This document shows positions 1-9,322 of a stretch of DNA of 64,000 bases, piece by piece; position 1 is the stretch's first letter, and every line of letters begins with the position of its first letter. This stretch comes from Bowmanella dokdonensis (GTDB lineage: Bacteria; Pseudomonadota; Gammaproteobacteria; Enterobacterales; Alteromonadaceae), in assembly GCF_017254865.1 (NCBI RefSeq), contig NZ_JAFKCV010000014.1:42032-106031 (forward strand), read 5' to 3'. The notes under the pieces were generated by a model. That model did not search any database. It saw nothing but the letters and a program-made list of their open reading frames with translations, and was not told where the DNA came from. The translations under genes were made by a program, and so were the position numbers.

Positions 1-2
1 TC

Positions 3-911
3 GATGTATTGCCCAGCGTGAATCTCGTTTATTCACTGGCGGACGATGTACTCTTACGGGGTGCAATCTATCGCGCCCTAGCCCGACCTGACCCAAGCGC
101 GTTGGGGGCCGGTCGTAACTTTAGCACTAACTCCGACGAAAATGGATTTACCAATATAGAAGATGCCATTGCAGGGGTGACCGCTGAAGGAAGTCCTTAC
201 ATTGAACCTCTGAGGGCTTGGAACTACGACATTTCGTTGGAATGGTACCCGAATGAAGACTCCCTACTGAGTTTTGCAACCTACTACAAGGAGTTTGAGG
301 GGGGCACTATTCCAGAGATCAGAAACGAAGTTTTCGAGATTGAAGGACAACAGGCGACGGTACCAGTGCAGCAGGACAAATCAACTGAAGATACCTCCAG
401 CTTATTGGGCTTCGAGCTGTCTCTGGCCCATACATTTACCTGGTTGCCTGACCCGTTCAAGGGCCTGGGAGTTAAAGCCGGGTATAACTACGCAGATACT
501 AACTATAAGACACAGGATATTTTATTAGGTGACCAGTACGATCCGGAAACCTCAACGGTTATAAAAGGTATAATTGAGCCTGCCGGCCTATCAGGTTCAG
601 CCAAGCATACGCTATCAGCTCAACTGTTTTATGCCATAGGTGATTTTGATATTCAGGCCATATACAACTATCGCTCTGAATACTTCCAAGCTTTTCTTGG
701 CGGTAACTCCCAGCTTCGGTATGTTCCAGACGTAAATACGGTCAACCTTAGGGCAAGCTACACCTACTCCAAAAGCCTGAAGTTCCAATTCGACGCAGTC
801 AATATCACTGACGAACCCAGGGTTGACTATATGCCCGTAATGGGAAGCTTCAGGGATTACCAGGCTTTTGGCACAACTTATTACCTAAGTGCCAGATACA
901 CATACAGGTAG
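3..911 (+). CDS. TonB-dependent receptor, C-terminal part (5' end outside window)
   Basis: The reading frame is open from base 3, so the gene starts before the window and only about 300 C-terminal residues are seen. They show the alternating hydrophobic strands of an outer-membrane beta-barrel: an early 'YRALARPDPSALGAGRNF' stretch, a 'WNYDISLEWYPNEDS' strand typical of Alteromonadales carbohydrate receptors, and a last strand ending in YTYR. The usual C-terminal residue is Phe or Trp, so Arg is slightly unusual. It faces the alginate operon tail to tail. From this position I infer that it imports alginate oligosaccharides using TonB energy. The plug domain and signal peptide cannot be checked. 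The substrate is inferred only. Confidence 0.85.
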   Translation, partial: DVLPSVNLVYSLADDVLLRGAIYRALARPDPSALGAGRNFSTNSDENGFTNIEDAIAGVTAEGSPYIEPLRAWNYDISLEWYPNEDSLLSFATYYKEFEGGTIPEIRNEVFEIEGQQATVPVQQDKSTEDTSSLLGFELSLAHTFTWLPDPFKGLGVKAGYNYADTNYKTQDILLGDQYDPETSTVIKGIIEPAGLSGSAKHTLSAQLFYAIGDFDIQAIYNYRSEYFQAFLGGNSQLRYVPDVNTVNLRASYTYSKSLKFQFDAVNITDEPRVDYMPVMGSFRDYQAFGTTYYLSARYTYR

Positions 912-1381
912 CCGGGCCGGAAAACTGACCCACTCATATTTGGTGATTGTTCTTTAAGGTCGACAACTATTATTGAAGGACATTTCCACAAGTGACCTTA
1001 CGCCGCAAGGAAGCGGCTTCATTTGTCGATAAGTAAATGCATAGCGCCACGTCGTGGGTAGTGACCGCATTAACTGGAGTCAACGCCTAACAATTGGCAA
1101 GAACATACAAAGCAATGACTCCCTCCGTCAAGCGGCCCTGTTGAACAAATGGACTGAGCTCCTGCCTTAAACGTTAAGCAGCTCGGCAAGCAAATAGCAA
1201 AGATAGCCTTATCCGTGACCATTTTTTAAAAAATTGTGAGCTCAGCCCCTTCAGTGTTAGACACGATTAAGCAAAGCGTAGTAATTGGCAGTGGAATCCC
1301 ACCAACTTGATGAAAGAGGCGTTGCAATGCAGGTTGTTGATCAAATCACTCTGACTGTTTAGGGTACTGGCCTGGCTTTTA
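912..1381. other. 470-bp spacer between convergent TonB receptor and eda
   Basis: No open frame of convincing length or composition is seen on either strand. A weak hairpin (GCCGC/GCGGC, 1002-1017) lies after the receptor gene and could help end its transcript, but it lacks a T-run. The sequence just after the receptor stop vaguely resembles an insertion-sequence end, but no transposase remnant supports this. Confidence 0.5.
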
Positions 1382-1999
1382 TCAGTTAAGCGCGTGATAA
1401 CAAGCCGTGGTAATAGCCTTCCAGTTTCCCTGCTGTACCCACTTCGCGGGTGCGACCCAGGTTCCGCCTACTGCAAACACATTGTTCAGTGACAGATAGT
1501 CCATCTTATTTTGCTGGTTTACTCCTCCGGTTGGACAAAACCGGATTGATTGGAACACCGAAGACAGAGCCGCCAGAAATGGGGCTCCCCCGGACAGGGA
1601 GGCAGGAAAAAGTTTCAGCTCAGCAAAGCCGTACTCAGAGGCCATCAGAATTTCACCGGTATTAGATACCCCGGGTAATACGGGGACCCCGCAAGCGGCC
1701 AACTCACCAAGAAGCCGCTCTGACACCGCAGGTGTCACGATAAAATCTGAACCTGCGTCAATCGCCTGCTTCAGAATCTGGGCATCCGTCACAGTCCCGG
1801 CACCCACCTTAAGCTGGGGCACCTCTTTCTTTATAGCAGTCAACGCTGCCAGGGAAGCTTTGGTCCTCAATACAACCTCAACCAGAGTGAGACCGGCCCC
1901 GGCCATGGCTTGAGCAATCTGAACGCCTTGTTCTGGCGAATCAGCTTGAATGATGGGTAATAATGTCTGTCCTGACATCAGTTCAGAAAAGCGAGTCAT
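1382..1999 (-). CDS. eda: 2-dehydro-3-deoxy-phosphogluconate (KDPG) aldolase
   Basis: Class I aldolase that splits KDPG into pyruvate and glyceraldehyde-3-phosphate in the cytoplasm, the last step of the alginate and Entner-Doudoroff routes. The 205-residue length is normal for the family. The Schiff-base lysine is in 'AELKLFPAS' (Lys129). The catalytic Glu41 and phosphate-side Arg45 lie in 'LVEVVLRTK', and the 'GAGTV' loop follows at about 67-71. It is the last gene of the minus-strand alginate operon, 50 bp after kdgK. Some relatives also use 4-hydroxy-2-oxoglutarate, but this context points clearly to KDPG. Confidence 0.95.
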   Translation of the reverse strand: MTRFSELMSGQTLLPIIQADSPEQGVQIAQAMAGAGLTLVEVVLRTKASLAALTAIKKEVPQLKVGAGTVTDAQILKQAIDAGSDFIVTPAVSERLLGELAACGVPVLPGVSNTGEILMASEYGFAELKLFPASLSGGAPFLAALSSVFQSIRFCPTGGVNQQNKMDYLSLNNVFAVGGTWVAPAKWVQQGNWKAITTACYHALN

Positions 2000-2049
2000 G
2001 TCTGAGTATCTCTTTAATTATTAGTGGATGCCGTGCTCTGCCATACCAG

Positions 2050-2982
2050 CTATATGCCTGCTTCAGACATGGCCTGTTTGAACGCTGCCAATGGTGCAAT
2101 GGCGCCGGGGTGTTGTATTACCGTTCCGGCGGCTTTAGCACCCAGTTGAACGGCTTCGGCGATGGTTCGTCCTGACAGGCGCGCACCCAGGTAAACACCA
2201 TTGAAGGCATCGCCGGCTGAGGTGGTGTCAATGACATTAGTAACGGGGCTGATCTGATGGCTGAGTCGTTCTGTGCCAGCCAGCGTGACAACGGATTTTG
2301 GCCCGTCCTTCACTACGATTTCTTCCAGATCATATTGCTGACAAAAACCAACAGCCTCCTGCGCAGATTCGATGCCGTAAAGGACGGTCAGATCCTCCAC
2401 GCCGGGTAAGGCGATATCGCTTAAGTGAAATGCCCTGTCGAACTGTTCAATTGCATCTTCTTTGTGTGCCCACAATTGCGACCGGTAATTTGGGTCAAAG
2501 ACCAGTTTCACTCCCGCCTGCTTGAGAGATTCCAGTTTCTGCCAGAAGGCGTTGCGACTGTGTTTTTCAATGATCGCGAGTGGAATTCCGGAGAAGAAGA
2601 ACATATCTGCTGTCGCCAACTGGTCAACAACGCCATCACTGAGAAACTCAACCACCTTCCTTGCCGCAGAGTCATTGCGCCAATAAGTGAAGCGCCTTTC
2701 GCCCGCGTCATCTGTCTCAATGAGATACATGCCGGCTACTTTGCTTGGATGTCGAAACACAAGCTGAGTGTCTAAGTTTTCACTTTTAAAGCGGGTGAGC
2801 ATTTTTTCGCTGAGCCGGTCACTGCCAATCGCTGTGACCATCGACACTGTTATCTTTGGAAAACAGCGCTTCAAATAGACCGCTGAGTTGTATACATCGC
2901 CGGCAAAGGACTGCGCCATTGTCGCGTCATCCAGTTCCCGCAGTTCAACCAAGCACTCACCCAGAAAATATATCTTTGCCAT
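2050..2982 (-). CDS. kdgK: 2-dehydro-3-deoxygluconokinase (KDG kinase), PfkB family
   Basis: Phosphorylates 2-keto-3-deoxygluconate with ATP to give KDPG, the substrate of the next gene product. The 310-residue sequence has the PfkB fold: an N-terminal 'FLGECLVEL' strand, the substrate region with 'GMYLIETDDAGERRFTYWR' (about 84-102), and the C-terminal signature 'DTTSAGDAFNG' (252-262), in which Asp258 is the expected catalytic base. It lies 4 bp after the MFS transporter gene and 50 bp before eda, so the three are almost certainly co-transcribed. The family also holds fructokinases, but the neighbours and the sequence favour KDG. Confidence 0.93.
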   Translation of the reverse strand: MAKIYFLGECLVELRELDDATMAQSFAGDVYNSAVYLKRCFPKITVSMVTAIGSDRLSEKMLTRFKSENLDTQLVFRHPSKVAGMYLIETDDAGERRFTYWRNDSAARKVVEFLSDGVVDQLATADMFFFSGIPLAIIEKHSRNAFWQKLESLKQAGVKLVFDPNYRSQLWAHKEDAIEQFDRAFHLSDIALPGVEDLTVLYGIESAQEAVGFCQQYDLEEIVVKDGPKSVVTLAGTERLSHQISPVTNVIDTTSAGDAFNGVYLGARLSGRTIAEAVQLGAKAAGTVIQHPGAIAPLAAFKQAMSEAGI

Positions 2983-2986
2983 GCTC

Positions 2987-4300
2987 TTACCCGGCTTTCT
3001 TTAAAGGTTCGATGGTGGGTATCAAAATCCACACAGCTGCCACCGCCGTTATCGCCAGAGACGCGCCGATAACAAATGCCGGTGTGTAGTTTCCATCAGC
3101 TGTGAGAAATGGCACCAGAGAGGTCAGACCGACGGCCCCGAGTTTGGCAGCCATACCGGAGAACCCTGCCAAAGTACCAACGGCCCTCTTGCTGTAGAGA
3201 TCGCTGGGAAGGGTTTGCACATTGCCAATAGCCGTTTGGAAACCAAACAGGATGACCGCCATGATCAGCACGGCCGTTACGGGTTCACCCGGGTCTGCCA
3301 TGGCTAAGAGGGAGGGCAACATGATCAGACAGCCCAGGGTGATTGCCAGCTTACGGGTTTTATCCGCACTCCAACCCGCCTTCAGCCGGTTCTGTGCGAA
3401 TAGGCCACCAAACCAGGCACCGAGCATTGCTCCCACATAAGGCACCCAGCCATAAAGGCCGATGGACTGCACATCCATGCCGTAGACTTCGTTCAGGTAA
3501 ATTGGGATCCAAAAAACAAACAGCCACCAAATCGGATCAATGGCTGCCGAGGCGATAATAACCCCCCAACTTTCTTTGCGGGATAACAGTTCAGCGGTAC
3601 TGGGGTTATAGTCATCTTCTTCCGATTGCGTTGCCTTCTCCGGTGTCAACACCCGCTTTTGGCCGGTAAGGATATACTCCCGTTCCTCTTCTGTAATCCA
3701 GGCGTGCATAGCCGGCGGAGCCTTGACCAGAACTAACCAGGGGATCAGCCAGAGAAAACCCACCAGACCGACAATCACAAAGACCATTTGCCAACTGAAG
3801 TACAGGGTCAGAAATGCGATTAACGGGATAGAGATAATGCCACCGATTGCAGCGCCCGAGTTGAAGATTCCTTGTGCTAACGCACGTTCCTTAACCGGAA
3901 ACCATTCTGCATTGCCCTTGGTGGCACCTGGCCAGTTGCCCGCTTCAGCTACCCCGAGTATGGCTCTGAAAATACTGAAGCTAAGTACACCCTGAGCAAA
4001 CGCATGCGCAATAGTTGCCAGTGACCAGACGCCTATGGACAGGACGAATCCAATACGTGTGCCCACCCAGTCAAATATTTTTCCGAAAATTGCCTGACCA
4101 AAGGCATAGGCGAAGACGAAGACAACGGAGATGTTGGCATATATCTGCTTGCGTTCCATTGCCGATTTATCTGGGAACAAGTCCTCAACAATATCCGGCC
4201 AGAGGACGCTGAGCGATTGTCGATCGATGTAGTTGATGATGGTCGCCAGGGCGATTAATGCAATGACCCACCAGCGTAAGCCTTTCAGTTTCATACTCAT
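2987..4300 (-). CDS. MFS transporter for hexuronates/alginate monomers
   Basis: Inner-membrane major facilitator protein of 437 residues with about 12 hydrophobic segments, starting at 'WWVIALIALATIINYIDR'. The 'NYIDRQSLSVLWP' and 'GTRIGFVLSIGVWSLA' stretches are typical of the anion:cation symporter (ExuT/DgoT-like) group. Its start overlaps the stop of the KdgF-like gene by 4 bp (ATGA), showing translational coupling. I infer that it brings unsaturated uronate or 4-deoxy-keto-uronate from the periplasm into the cytoplasm, because a PL17 enzyme and KDG enzymes flank it. The exact substrate is not readable from the sequence. Confidence 0.88.
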   Translation of the reverse strand: MSMKLKGLRWWVIALIALATIINYIDRQSLSVLWPDIVEDLFPDKSAMERKQIYANISVVFVFAYAFGQAIFGKIFDWVGTRIGFVLSIGVWSLATIAHAFAQGVLSFSIFRAILGVAEAGNWPGATKGNAEWFPVKERALAQGIFNSGAAIGGIISIPLIAFLTLYFSWQMVFVIVGLVGFLWLIPWLVLVKAPPAMHAWITEEEREYILTGQKRVLTPEKATQSEEDDYNPSTAELLSRKESWGVIIASAAIDPIWWLFVFWIPIYLNEVYGMDVQSIGLYGWVPYVGAMLGAWFGGLFAQNRLKAGWSADKTRKLAITLGCLIMLPSLLAMADPGEPVTAVLIMAVILFGFQTAIGNVQTLPSDLYSKRAVGTLAGFSGMAAKLGAVGLTSLVPFLTADGNYTPAFVIGASLAITAVAAVWILIPTIEPLKKAG

Positions 4301-4641
4301 TCCTTAAGAAAGTCTTCTCTGGCGGGACTGAACGTATCGATCAGAATACCTCCGGTGGGACAAACTGCACCGTGCTCCACATGCGGTGGAATTAAGCAGC
4401 TGTCGCCGGGCTTCAGTACTTTGATCTCACCACCTATATTGAAGTGGAACTCTCCGGCTTCCACATAAGTCACCTGGGAATGACGATGCTTGTGCACATA
4501 ACCTTCTGCCCCCTTGGCAAACCAAACCTTGACCATCATCAGTTCATGGTTATAGCCCAGCACTTGGCGCTTCAGACCACCACCAAGATCTTCAATTTCA
4601 GTTTCATCGCCAAACAGGAAAGGTGTACTTTGCTTACTCAT
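4297..4641 (-). CDS. kdgF: KdgF-like cupin, uronate linearisation
   Basis: Small single-domain cupin of 114 residues. KdgF proteins speed up conversion of 4,5-unsaturated uronate monomers, made by pectate or alginate lyases, into the linear keto form. The metal-binding motif is visible as 'HKHRHSQ' (His50, His52 and Gln56 in the place often held by Glu) and the second motif ends at 'HVEHG' (His90). There is no signal peptide, so it acts in the cytoplasm. It lies 11 bp after the PL17 gene and overlaps the transporter gene by 4 bp. Many cupins look alike; the assignment rests on both the motif and the setting between lyase and KDG genes. Confidence 0.85.
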   Translation of the reverse strand: MSKQSTPFLFGDETEIEDLGGGLKRQVLGYNHELMMVKVWFAKGAEGYVHKHRHSQVTYVEAGEFHFNIGGEIKVLKPGDSCLIPPHVEHGAVCPTGGILIDTFSPAREDFLKE

Positions 4642-4652
4642 ATGACTTACTC

Positions 4653-6860
4653 CTAAAGATCATTCAGTGCATAAACAGCCAGTCGGCCGGCAATGGAAAA
4701 GGGCTTGCCTTGATATTGAAAATCTCGCTTGATCGCCCCCTCTGCTGACTGGTTCACCGCAACCAGGTAGTGCATGCCCGCAATGGAGATTTTTACCAGC
4801 GCCAAATCATCCTGTCCGGTATAAGCAAGTTCGGTAAGCTTGCTCTGAGCGTCCAAGGTGTATTCTTTACGGGGGTTATATTCGCCGTGAGGTTCCAGTA
4901 TAGAAACAAACTGATGCTGCTTTTTGTTCTTTACCCTGCGGATAAAGGCCTGCTCATTGCGCAGGTTAAAGTTCGGATCGTTGGCGCCTATCTGGGTAAA
5001 GAGGTATTCTTCGTCGCCCTTTACCAAACTGGTGAGGGTGTAAAACCGGCCGTTGTCGTTCAGCCAGGAAACTTTTGCCAGTCCGGGCTCTGGTTGACCA
5101 CAACCTTTCAGCCAGAGATGTTGATAGCCGTTTTCAGAGCCCAGGACCGAAAGCTGTTTTGTGTTTACCGACAGCTCAAAGTTCGTATCGATGAGCTGGC
5201 CCAGGTAGTGCAATGGAAGGTCCAATTGATGCGCACCTGATGCGCCGACATCGAATACATCCAGTACTATGGTCTTTTCAAGCTCTACCAGGTTAATCAG
5301 AGCAAGGGTGCGTTCAAGCTTAACTCCCGGGTAAGCGGTGTGAATTTCCCCACTGGCGACTGCGCCAAATTGGTTGGTTTCAAAGTAATTGAGTGTGGGC
5401 GCGTTTTGATTGCCCACCTCGACATCGCCGTCGAAGTGGCTGGTTTCATCCACCACCAAGGTATTATGGGCAACGGTTTGCTTGGCGTAGCTTTCGTTTT
5501 CGGGTAAGTAGCGGCCACCATATTTAGCTTCAACATTGAGAAAACGCGCCGCACCATAGTCGGAGACGATTTCATTCCCCTGGTCATAATATTGCCAGGT
5601 AAGCTTGTCAAAGTGGCCGTGCCCCAGGCCCTGGGCAGCGGGTTTAAACAGCAGGGCCTGATGGCCGCCCAACTCACTGCGCATGACCACCAGCGCTCCC
5701 TGCTTGCCGTCGCTGCCATCACCGAACGCAAGTGAATTGAACTGGTAAGGTTCGGCAAGCCCCTTGTCGAGGGCTTTCGCCACTTTCAGGCCTTCGCCGG
5801 AAAGAATGATCTGACCCTGCCGTTCGGCAATATCCAGGTAGCCTGGATCCTCGGTCAGGCTGTAGGCCAGTGCGACCCCATGGACCAGTTCGATGGTGTC
5901 TATCCCCTTACTCTTGATAGCATCGTTGATGGGGAAAAACAGACCGCCATAGCTCAACTGAATAGTGGTATCTATGGCTTTTAATAAGACACCGTTTCGG
6001 TGCTGAAAGATCTTTCTTTGCGGCTCGTTATTGTCAATGGCCCGGGCAAAGGTTACGAACGGCATAAGCGCATAGCGCTGATAATAGGGTCCCTCGTTGT
6101 AATATCCCTGGGGAGAGAACAACTCATCCAATTGTCTAAGAAACCCCCCATTCCCTGACTTGTCCAGATCGTAGAGGGCTTTCTCTACCCACTCAGGCTC
6201 ATCCATCACATAGCCTGCCATACCTACCCCGGCAGTCGCCCAGGTACCGTGATTGTGGACCTTGTTGAACGTGGATGGTTGTCCTTCTGACAAAAAAAGT
6301 GCAACAGGTCTGAGTAGCTCAGACTCTATCTTCTCAATGTCCTGCCCACTTAACGCATCGTAAACCAGGTCATAGGCCTGGATGGTATGCACCAACCAAA
6401 CGGCTTCATTCAGGCTTTGCCAAAACAGCTTTCCGGGGTTTTGTGATCTGACTTTTCGTGCAGGATGGAGATCCAGGGTCGGATACAACTTTGCATAAGC
6501 CAGCAACATGTCACGGACATAGTGTGCATAGGCCTTATCCTGGCTTAGTTGATAAACAATGCCGGCGTTATACATGAGCTGGTAATTTTTCTTATGGCGC
6601 TCGTGGGTATAGCCACCGCCACCGTCCTTGGGTACCGGCACTATGACAGGAAATGGCATCTGCTGGTCGACCCTGGCTTTGAGAGCGTAATAAGCTGTGG
6701 TAAAGCTCCCAGGCTCGGTGACGGCATTGCGCATAGCAATAACATCGGTTTGTGTGATGACTAAATTAGGATGCATGGCCTGAACGTTGAATGACAACAA
6801 CAGGGCAAAAGCAGTCAGAGTCAGCCATTTTGTTGTCAGCAGGAGCAATGGAACCTTCAT
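4653..6860 (-). CDS. Oligoalginate lyase, PL17 family
   Basis: Exo-acting polysaccharide lyase that releases unsaturated uronate monomers from alginate oligomers. The 735-residue protein has an N-terminal signal peptide (cleavage near NVQA, residue 28), an (alpha/alpha) toroid region and a C-terminal beta-sheet (heparinase II/III-like) region from about residue 390. The active-site signature 'NKVHNHGTW' (Asn203, His204) and 'NEGPYYQRYAL' (Tyr260) matches positions known in Saccharophagus Alg17c. 'GHGHFDKLTWQYYD' (about 418) supplies the His of the C-terminal domain. It starts 6 bp after the PL6 gene, in the same operon. The export signal suggests a periplasmic or lipid-anchored site; no lipobox Cys is seen. 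Confidence 0.95.
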   Translation of the reverse strand: MKVPLLLLTTKWLTLTAFALLLSFNVQAMHPNLVITQTDVIAMRNAVTEPGSFTTAYYALKARVDQQMPFPVIVPVPKDGGGGYTHERHKKNYQLMYNAGIVYQLSQDKAYAHYVRDMLLAYAKLYPTLDLHPARKVRSQNPGKLFWQSLNEAVWLVHTIQAYDLVYDALSGQDIEKIESELLRPVALFLSEGQPSTFNKVHNHGTWATAGVGMAGYVMDEPEWVEKALYDLDKSGNGGFLRQLDELFSPQGYYNEGPYYQRYALMPFVTFARAIDNNEPQRKIFQHRNGVLLKAIDTTIQLSYGGLFFPINDAIKSKGIDTIELVHGVALAYSLTEDPGYLDIAERQGQIILSGEGLKVAKALDKGLAEPYQFNSLAFGDGSDGKQGALVVMRSELGGHQALLFKPAAQGLGHGHFDKLTWQYYDQGNEIVSDYGAARFLNVEAKYGGRYLPENESYAKQTVAHNTLVVDETSHFDGDVEVGNQNAPTLNYFETNQFGAVASGEIHTAYPGVKLERTLALINLVELEKTIVLDVFDVGASGAHQLDLPLHYLGQLIDTNFELSVNTKQLSVLGSENGYQHLWLKGCGQPEPGLAKVSWLNDNGRFYTLTSLVKGDEEYLFTQIGANDPNFNLRNEQAFIRRVKNKKQHQFVSILEPHGEYNPRKEYTLDAQSKLTELAYTGQDDLALVKISIAGMHYLVAVNQSAEGAIKRDFQYQGKPFSIAGRLAVYALNDL

Positions 6861-6866
6861 CGGGCT

Positions 6867-9137
6867 CTACCTCATCTCTTTGTTAAGCGTTTTATTGTTG
6901 TCGATTACCGCCGTATGGGGCCCCTCACCCCTGAGCTCTGTCACTATCGGGGTACCGGTATCATCAAAAAGATTGTCCTTAATCACCGTTTTTGGCTCCC
7001 CTACTGTATGTTCAATGACTATCGGGGCTGAGCTTTCTATGACGTTGCTGGTAATGTCAGTGACCTGTACACCATGCAGGTAGAGGCTGGCTTTACTCTT
7101 GTTCCGCTTGCCCTGACCGACCTGGCTGAGTTTGTTGTCAGCCATTAAAAAATGCGGCCCGAAAGTGCTTTCATCGGTGCCTCCGCGATAGAGTTTGACC
7201 ACCGCCCCGGCGACCTTGCTGAAACTGTTGCCTTTTAAGGTGACATACTCGGCGTTATAAATACCTAAATCCTCAATTTCGGTATTCAGTCGCAGGATGT
7301 CACCGGTCACCTTATCGAAGGTGTTATTTATCAGGCTGATTTCGTCAGCGAAGGCACCTTTGCCGGTCGTGAAAAAGTCGAATGAATGGTTGATATCCAG
7401 CCCAGCAACCTGCGAATTCAGCATAACAAAGCGGTAGTTTTCAACCATGCCCCACTTCTGCGTCCGAACAACAGAGTTACCCGCAGCGTCAGGGCTTAGC
7501 TCGCCCGAGAGGGTTAAACCATCGAGCTTCAAGCTTCCCCCATCCTGGATTTCGAATAATGTGGAACGTTCAAAGGTCAGCTTTACCTGGCCCTGCTTTG
7601 CTGCTTTTATCGTTAACGTTTTATCAATCTTTACCAGTTTAGGAATGTCATACTGGCCATTGGCCAACTCAAGGATGTCGCCGGAATCAGCGCTATTGAT
7701 GGCGGTTAATAATTCATTGGAGCCATTTTCGACTCTATGGACTTTGCCTGAATCGAACGGCACCAAAACGGGGGATTTAGGATACCAGCTTACCCCGACT
7801 TCACTTTTGGAGAGCACTTTTAAGCCCCGGATGGCACCAGCATTGAGCTTTTCAGAAACCGGATACAGCAGGCCGTTTTTACCCCGTTCAAGGGCAACGC
7901 TCTGTTGTTGAACACCGTAGCTCAATTCATCCGGCACTTCGGTGTTTGCTATGTTTCCTGACAACCTGATCCCGCTGACATCATCAAACAGGCTGAAAGG
8001 CTGCTGATTGTCGCTATTGATAATCAGGTTATCTTTCATCACAGAGCGGATGGGAACGGCCGTACGCTCGGCATCGCTGCCGGCAGCCAACTGAATATGG
8101 CGAACGTTTATAAAACTGTTGTTCTCAATGACGGCATTTTCTACCTGGTGATACCGGTTGATTGGTGAGTCTGCAACACCGTTCATAACAGTAAAGCCAC
8201 TACCGAACCGATAGCCGGTTAATGCTTCCAGGTAATTGTTGCGAATAACCTGATCTTGATTGATGACGCGTATGCCGCCCGTATGCTCAACCCCATTCCC
8301 CACAAAGATGTTCTGCTCAACGATATTGCCGTTGCCATGACGAAGTGTCAGGGTGCCGCGAGACTCGTAAAAGAGATTACCGCGAAGCGTATTTTTCCCC
8401 GACTTGACTGAGATAATTTCTACTTCACCGTTGGTATGTTCGAAGTAGTTGTTCTCCACCAGCGTATGGGAGTCGGTGAGCGAATAATGACTGGTGCCGA
8501 TTCGCAGGGTTTCACCACCATTTGAGCCAAAAACCGGGCGGTAACCGAAGTAGTTGTGATCAATCTGGTGGTAGTTCTGTTGGCTCTTCTGGCTATTCAG
8601 TCTGACAGCGAGGGTGACGCCTTTATTTCGCTTTCCGACAAAATGACTGTGATCTAGGCGATTATGCTTACCATACAAGGCCACCCAATAATCCGATTCC
8701 TGTTTGTCAGGATTGTTGTAACTATCTATCACCACTTCGGTCACCCGTGAATGGAAAGCGAGTTCGTCACTATTCGTGCGAAACTCAATGACGGCGCTGC
8801 TGGGGGTGTAACCATTTTTGAATACCAACCCGGAAACGAGAAGGTGCTGACCTGCAAGCCTGAGATTTGATTGGCCGGAGAGTATGACTCGTCCTTTGGT
8901 TTCAGCCGTCAGTGTGATGGGATTGTTCTGCTGGCCCTGACCTGAAAGTAAAATTTCAAAATCATTCCAGATCCCATTTTTAAGGACCAGGGTGTCGCCC
9001 GCCACCAGATTGGATGAAAGCTCGTTGTAGTCTGCTTTGCTTTCTACAAAGTATTCTGTGGCCTCAGCCAATTCGGGCACCAAGAGAAAGGCCAGAATCA
9101 AGCTTGTTTTTATCAGATGAACATTGAGAAAACGCAT
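6867..9137 (-). CDS. Alginate lyase, PL6 family (two beta-helix domains)
   Basis: Polysaccharide lyase with right-handed parallel beta-helix repeats throughout. Its 756 residues fit the two-domain PL6 form known from AlyGC-type enzymes. The family's catalytic pair is visible: Lys in 'EIISVKSGKNT' (residue 245) and Arg in 'GTLTLRHGNGN' (266), with the calcium-site acids in 'TNGEVEI'. The second helix region starts near residue 475 ('DSGDILELANGQYDIP'). I chose the ATG at 9137, because AGGG lies 7 bases before it; a GTG 15 bases upstream is also open. A signal peptide ends near 'ELAEA'. With the next gene, PL17, it would turn alginate or poly-MG into monomers. Endo or exo action cannot be read directly. 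Confidence 0.94.
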   Translation of the reverse strand: MRFLNVHLIKTSLILAFLLVPELAEATEYFVESKADYNELSSNLVAGDTLVLKNGIWNDFEILLSGQGQQNNPITLTAETKGRVILSGQSNLRLAGQHLLVSGLVFKNGYTPSSAVIEFRTNSDELAFHSRVTEVVIDSYNNPDKQESDYWVALYGKHNRLDHSHFVGKRNKGVTLAVRLNSQKSQQNYHQIDHNYFGYRPVFGSNGGETLRIGTSHYSLTDSHTLVENNYFEHTNGEVEIISVKSGKNTLRGNLFYESRGTLTLRHGNGNIVEQNIFVGNGVEHTGGIRVINQDQVIRNNYLEALTGYRFGSGFTVMNGVADSPINRYHQVENAVIENNSFINVRHIQLAAGSDAERTAVPIRSVMKDNLIINSDNQQPFSLFDDVSGIRLSGNIANTEVPDELSYGVQQQSVALERGKNGLLYPVSEKLNAGAIRGLKVLSKSEVGVSWYPKSPVLVPFDSGKVHRVENGSNELLTAINSADSGDILELANGQYDIPKLVKIDKTLTIKAAKQGQVKLTFERSTLFEIQDGGSLKLDGLTLSGELSPDAAGNSVVRTQKWGMVENYRFVMLNSQVAGLDINHSFDFFTTGKGAFADEISLINNTFDKVTGDILRLNTEIEDLGIYNAEYVTLKGNSFSKVAGAVVKLYRGGTDESTFGPHFLMADNKLSQVGQGKRNKSKASLYLHGVQVTDITSNVIESSAPIVIEHTVGEPKTVIKDNLFDDTGTPIVTELRGEGPHTAVIDNNKTLNKEMR

Positions 9138-9322
9138 AAGAAGACCCTGCACCTCGCTGCTGAAGTTCGCTTCATGGCTTAGTATTCATGAGACGAGAGC
9201 TGACTTTCTGTGCTGGCAAGTTCCGCCTCATCAGCACGTTAGAAGTAGTCGGCATTCAAAAACATATCCCAAGCACCAGCGTCGTAGCCCGGGGATAATC
9301 TCTGACTTAGAGACATTCCGGT

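Noticed and set aside
912..990. Sequence after the receptor resembling an IS21-type end
   Set aside because: Only a short similarity from memory; no transposase remnant, partner end or target duplication could be seen.
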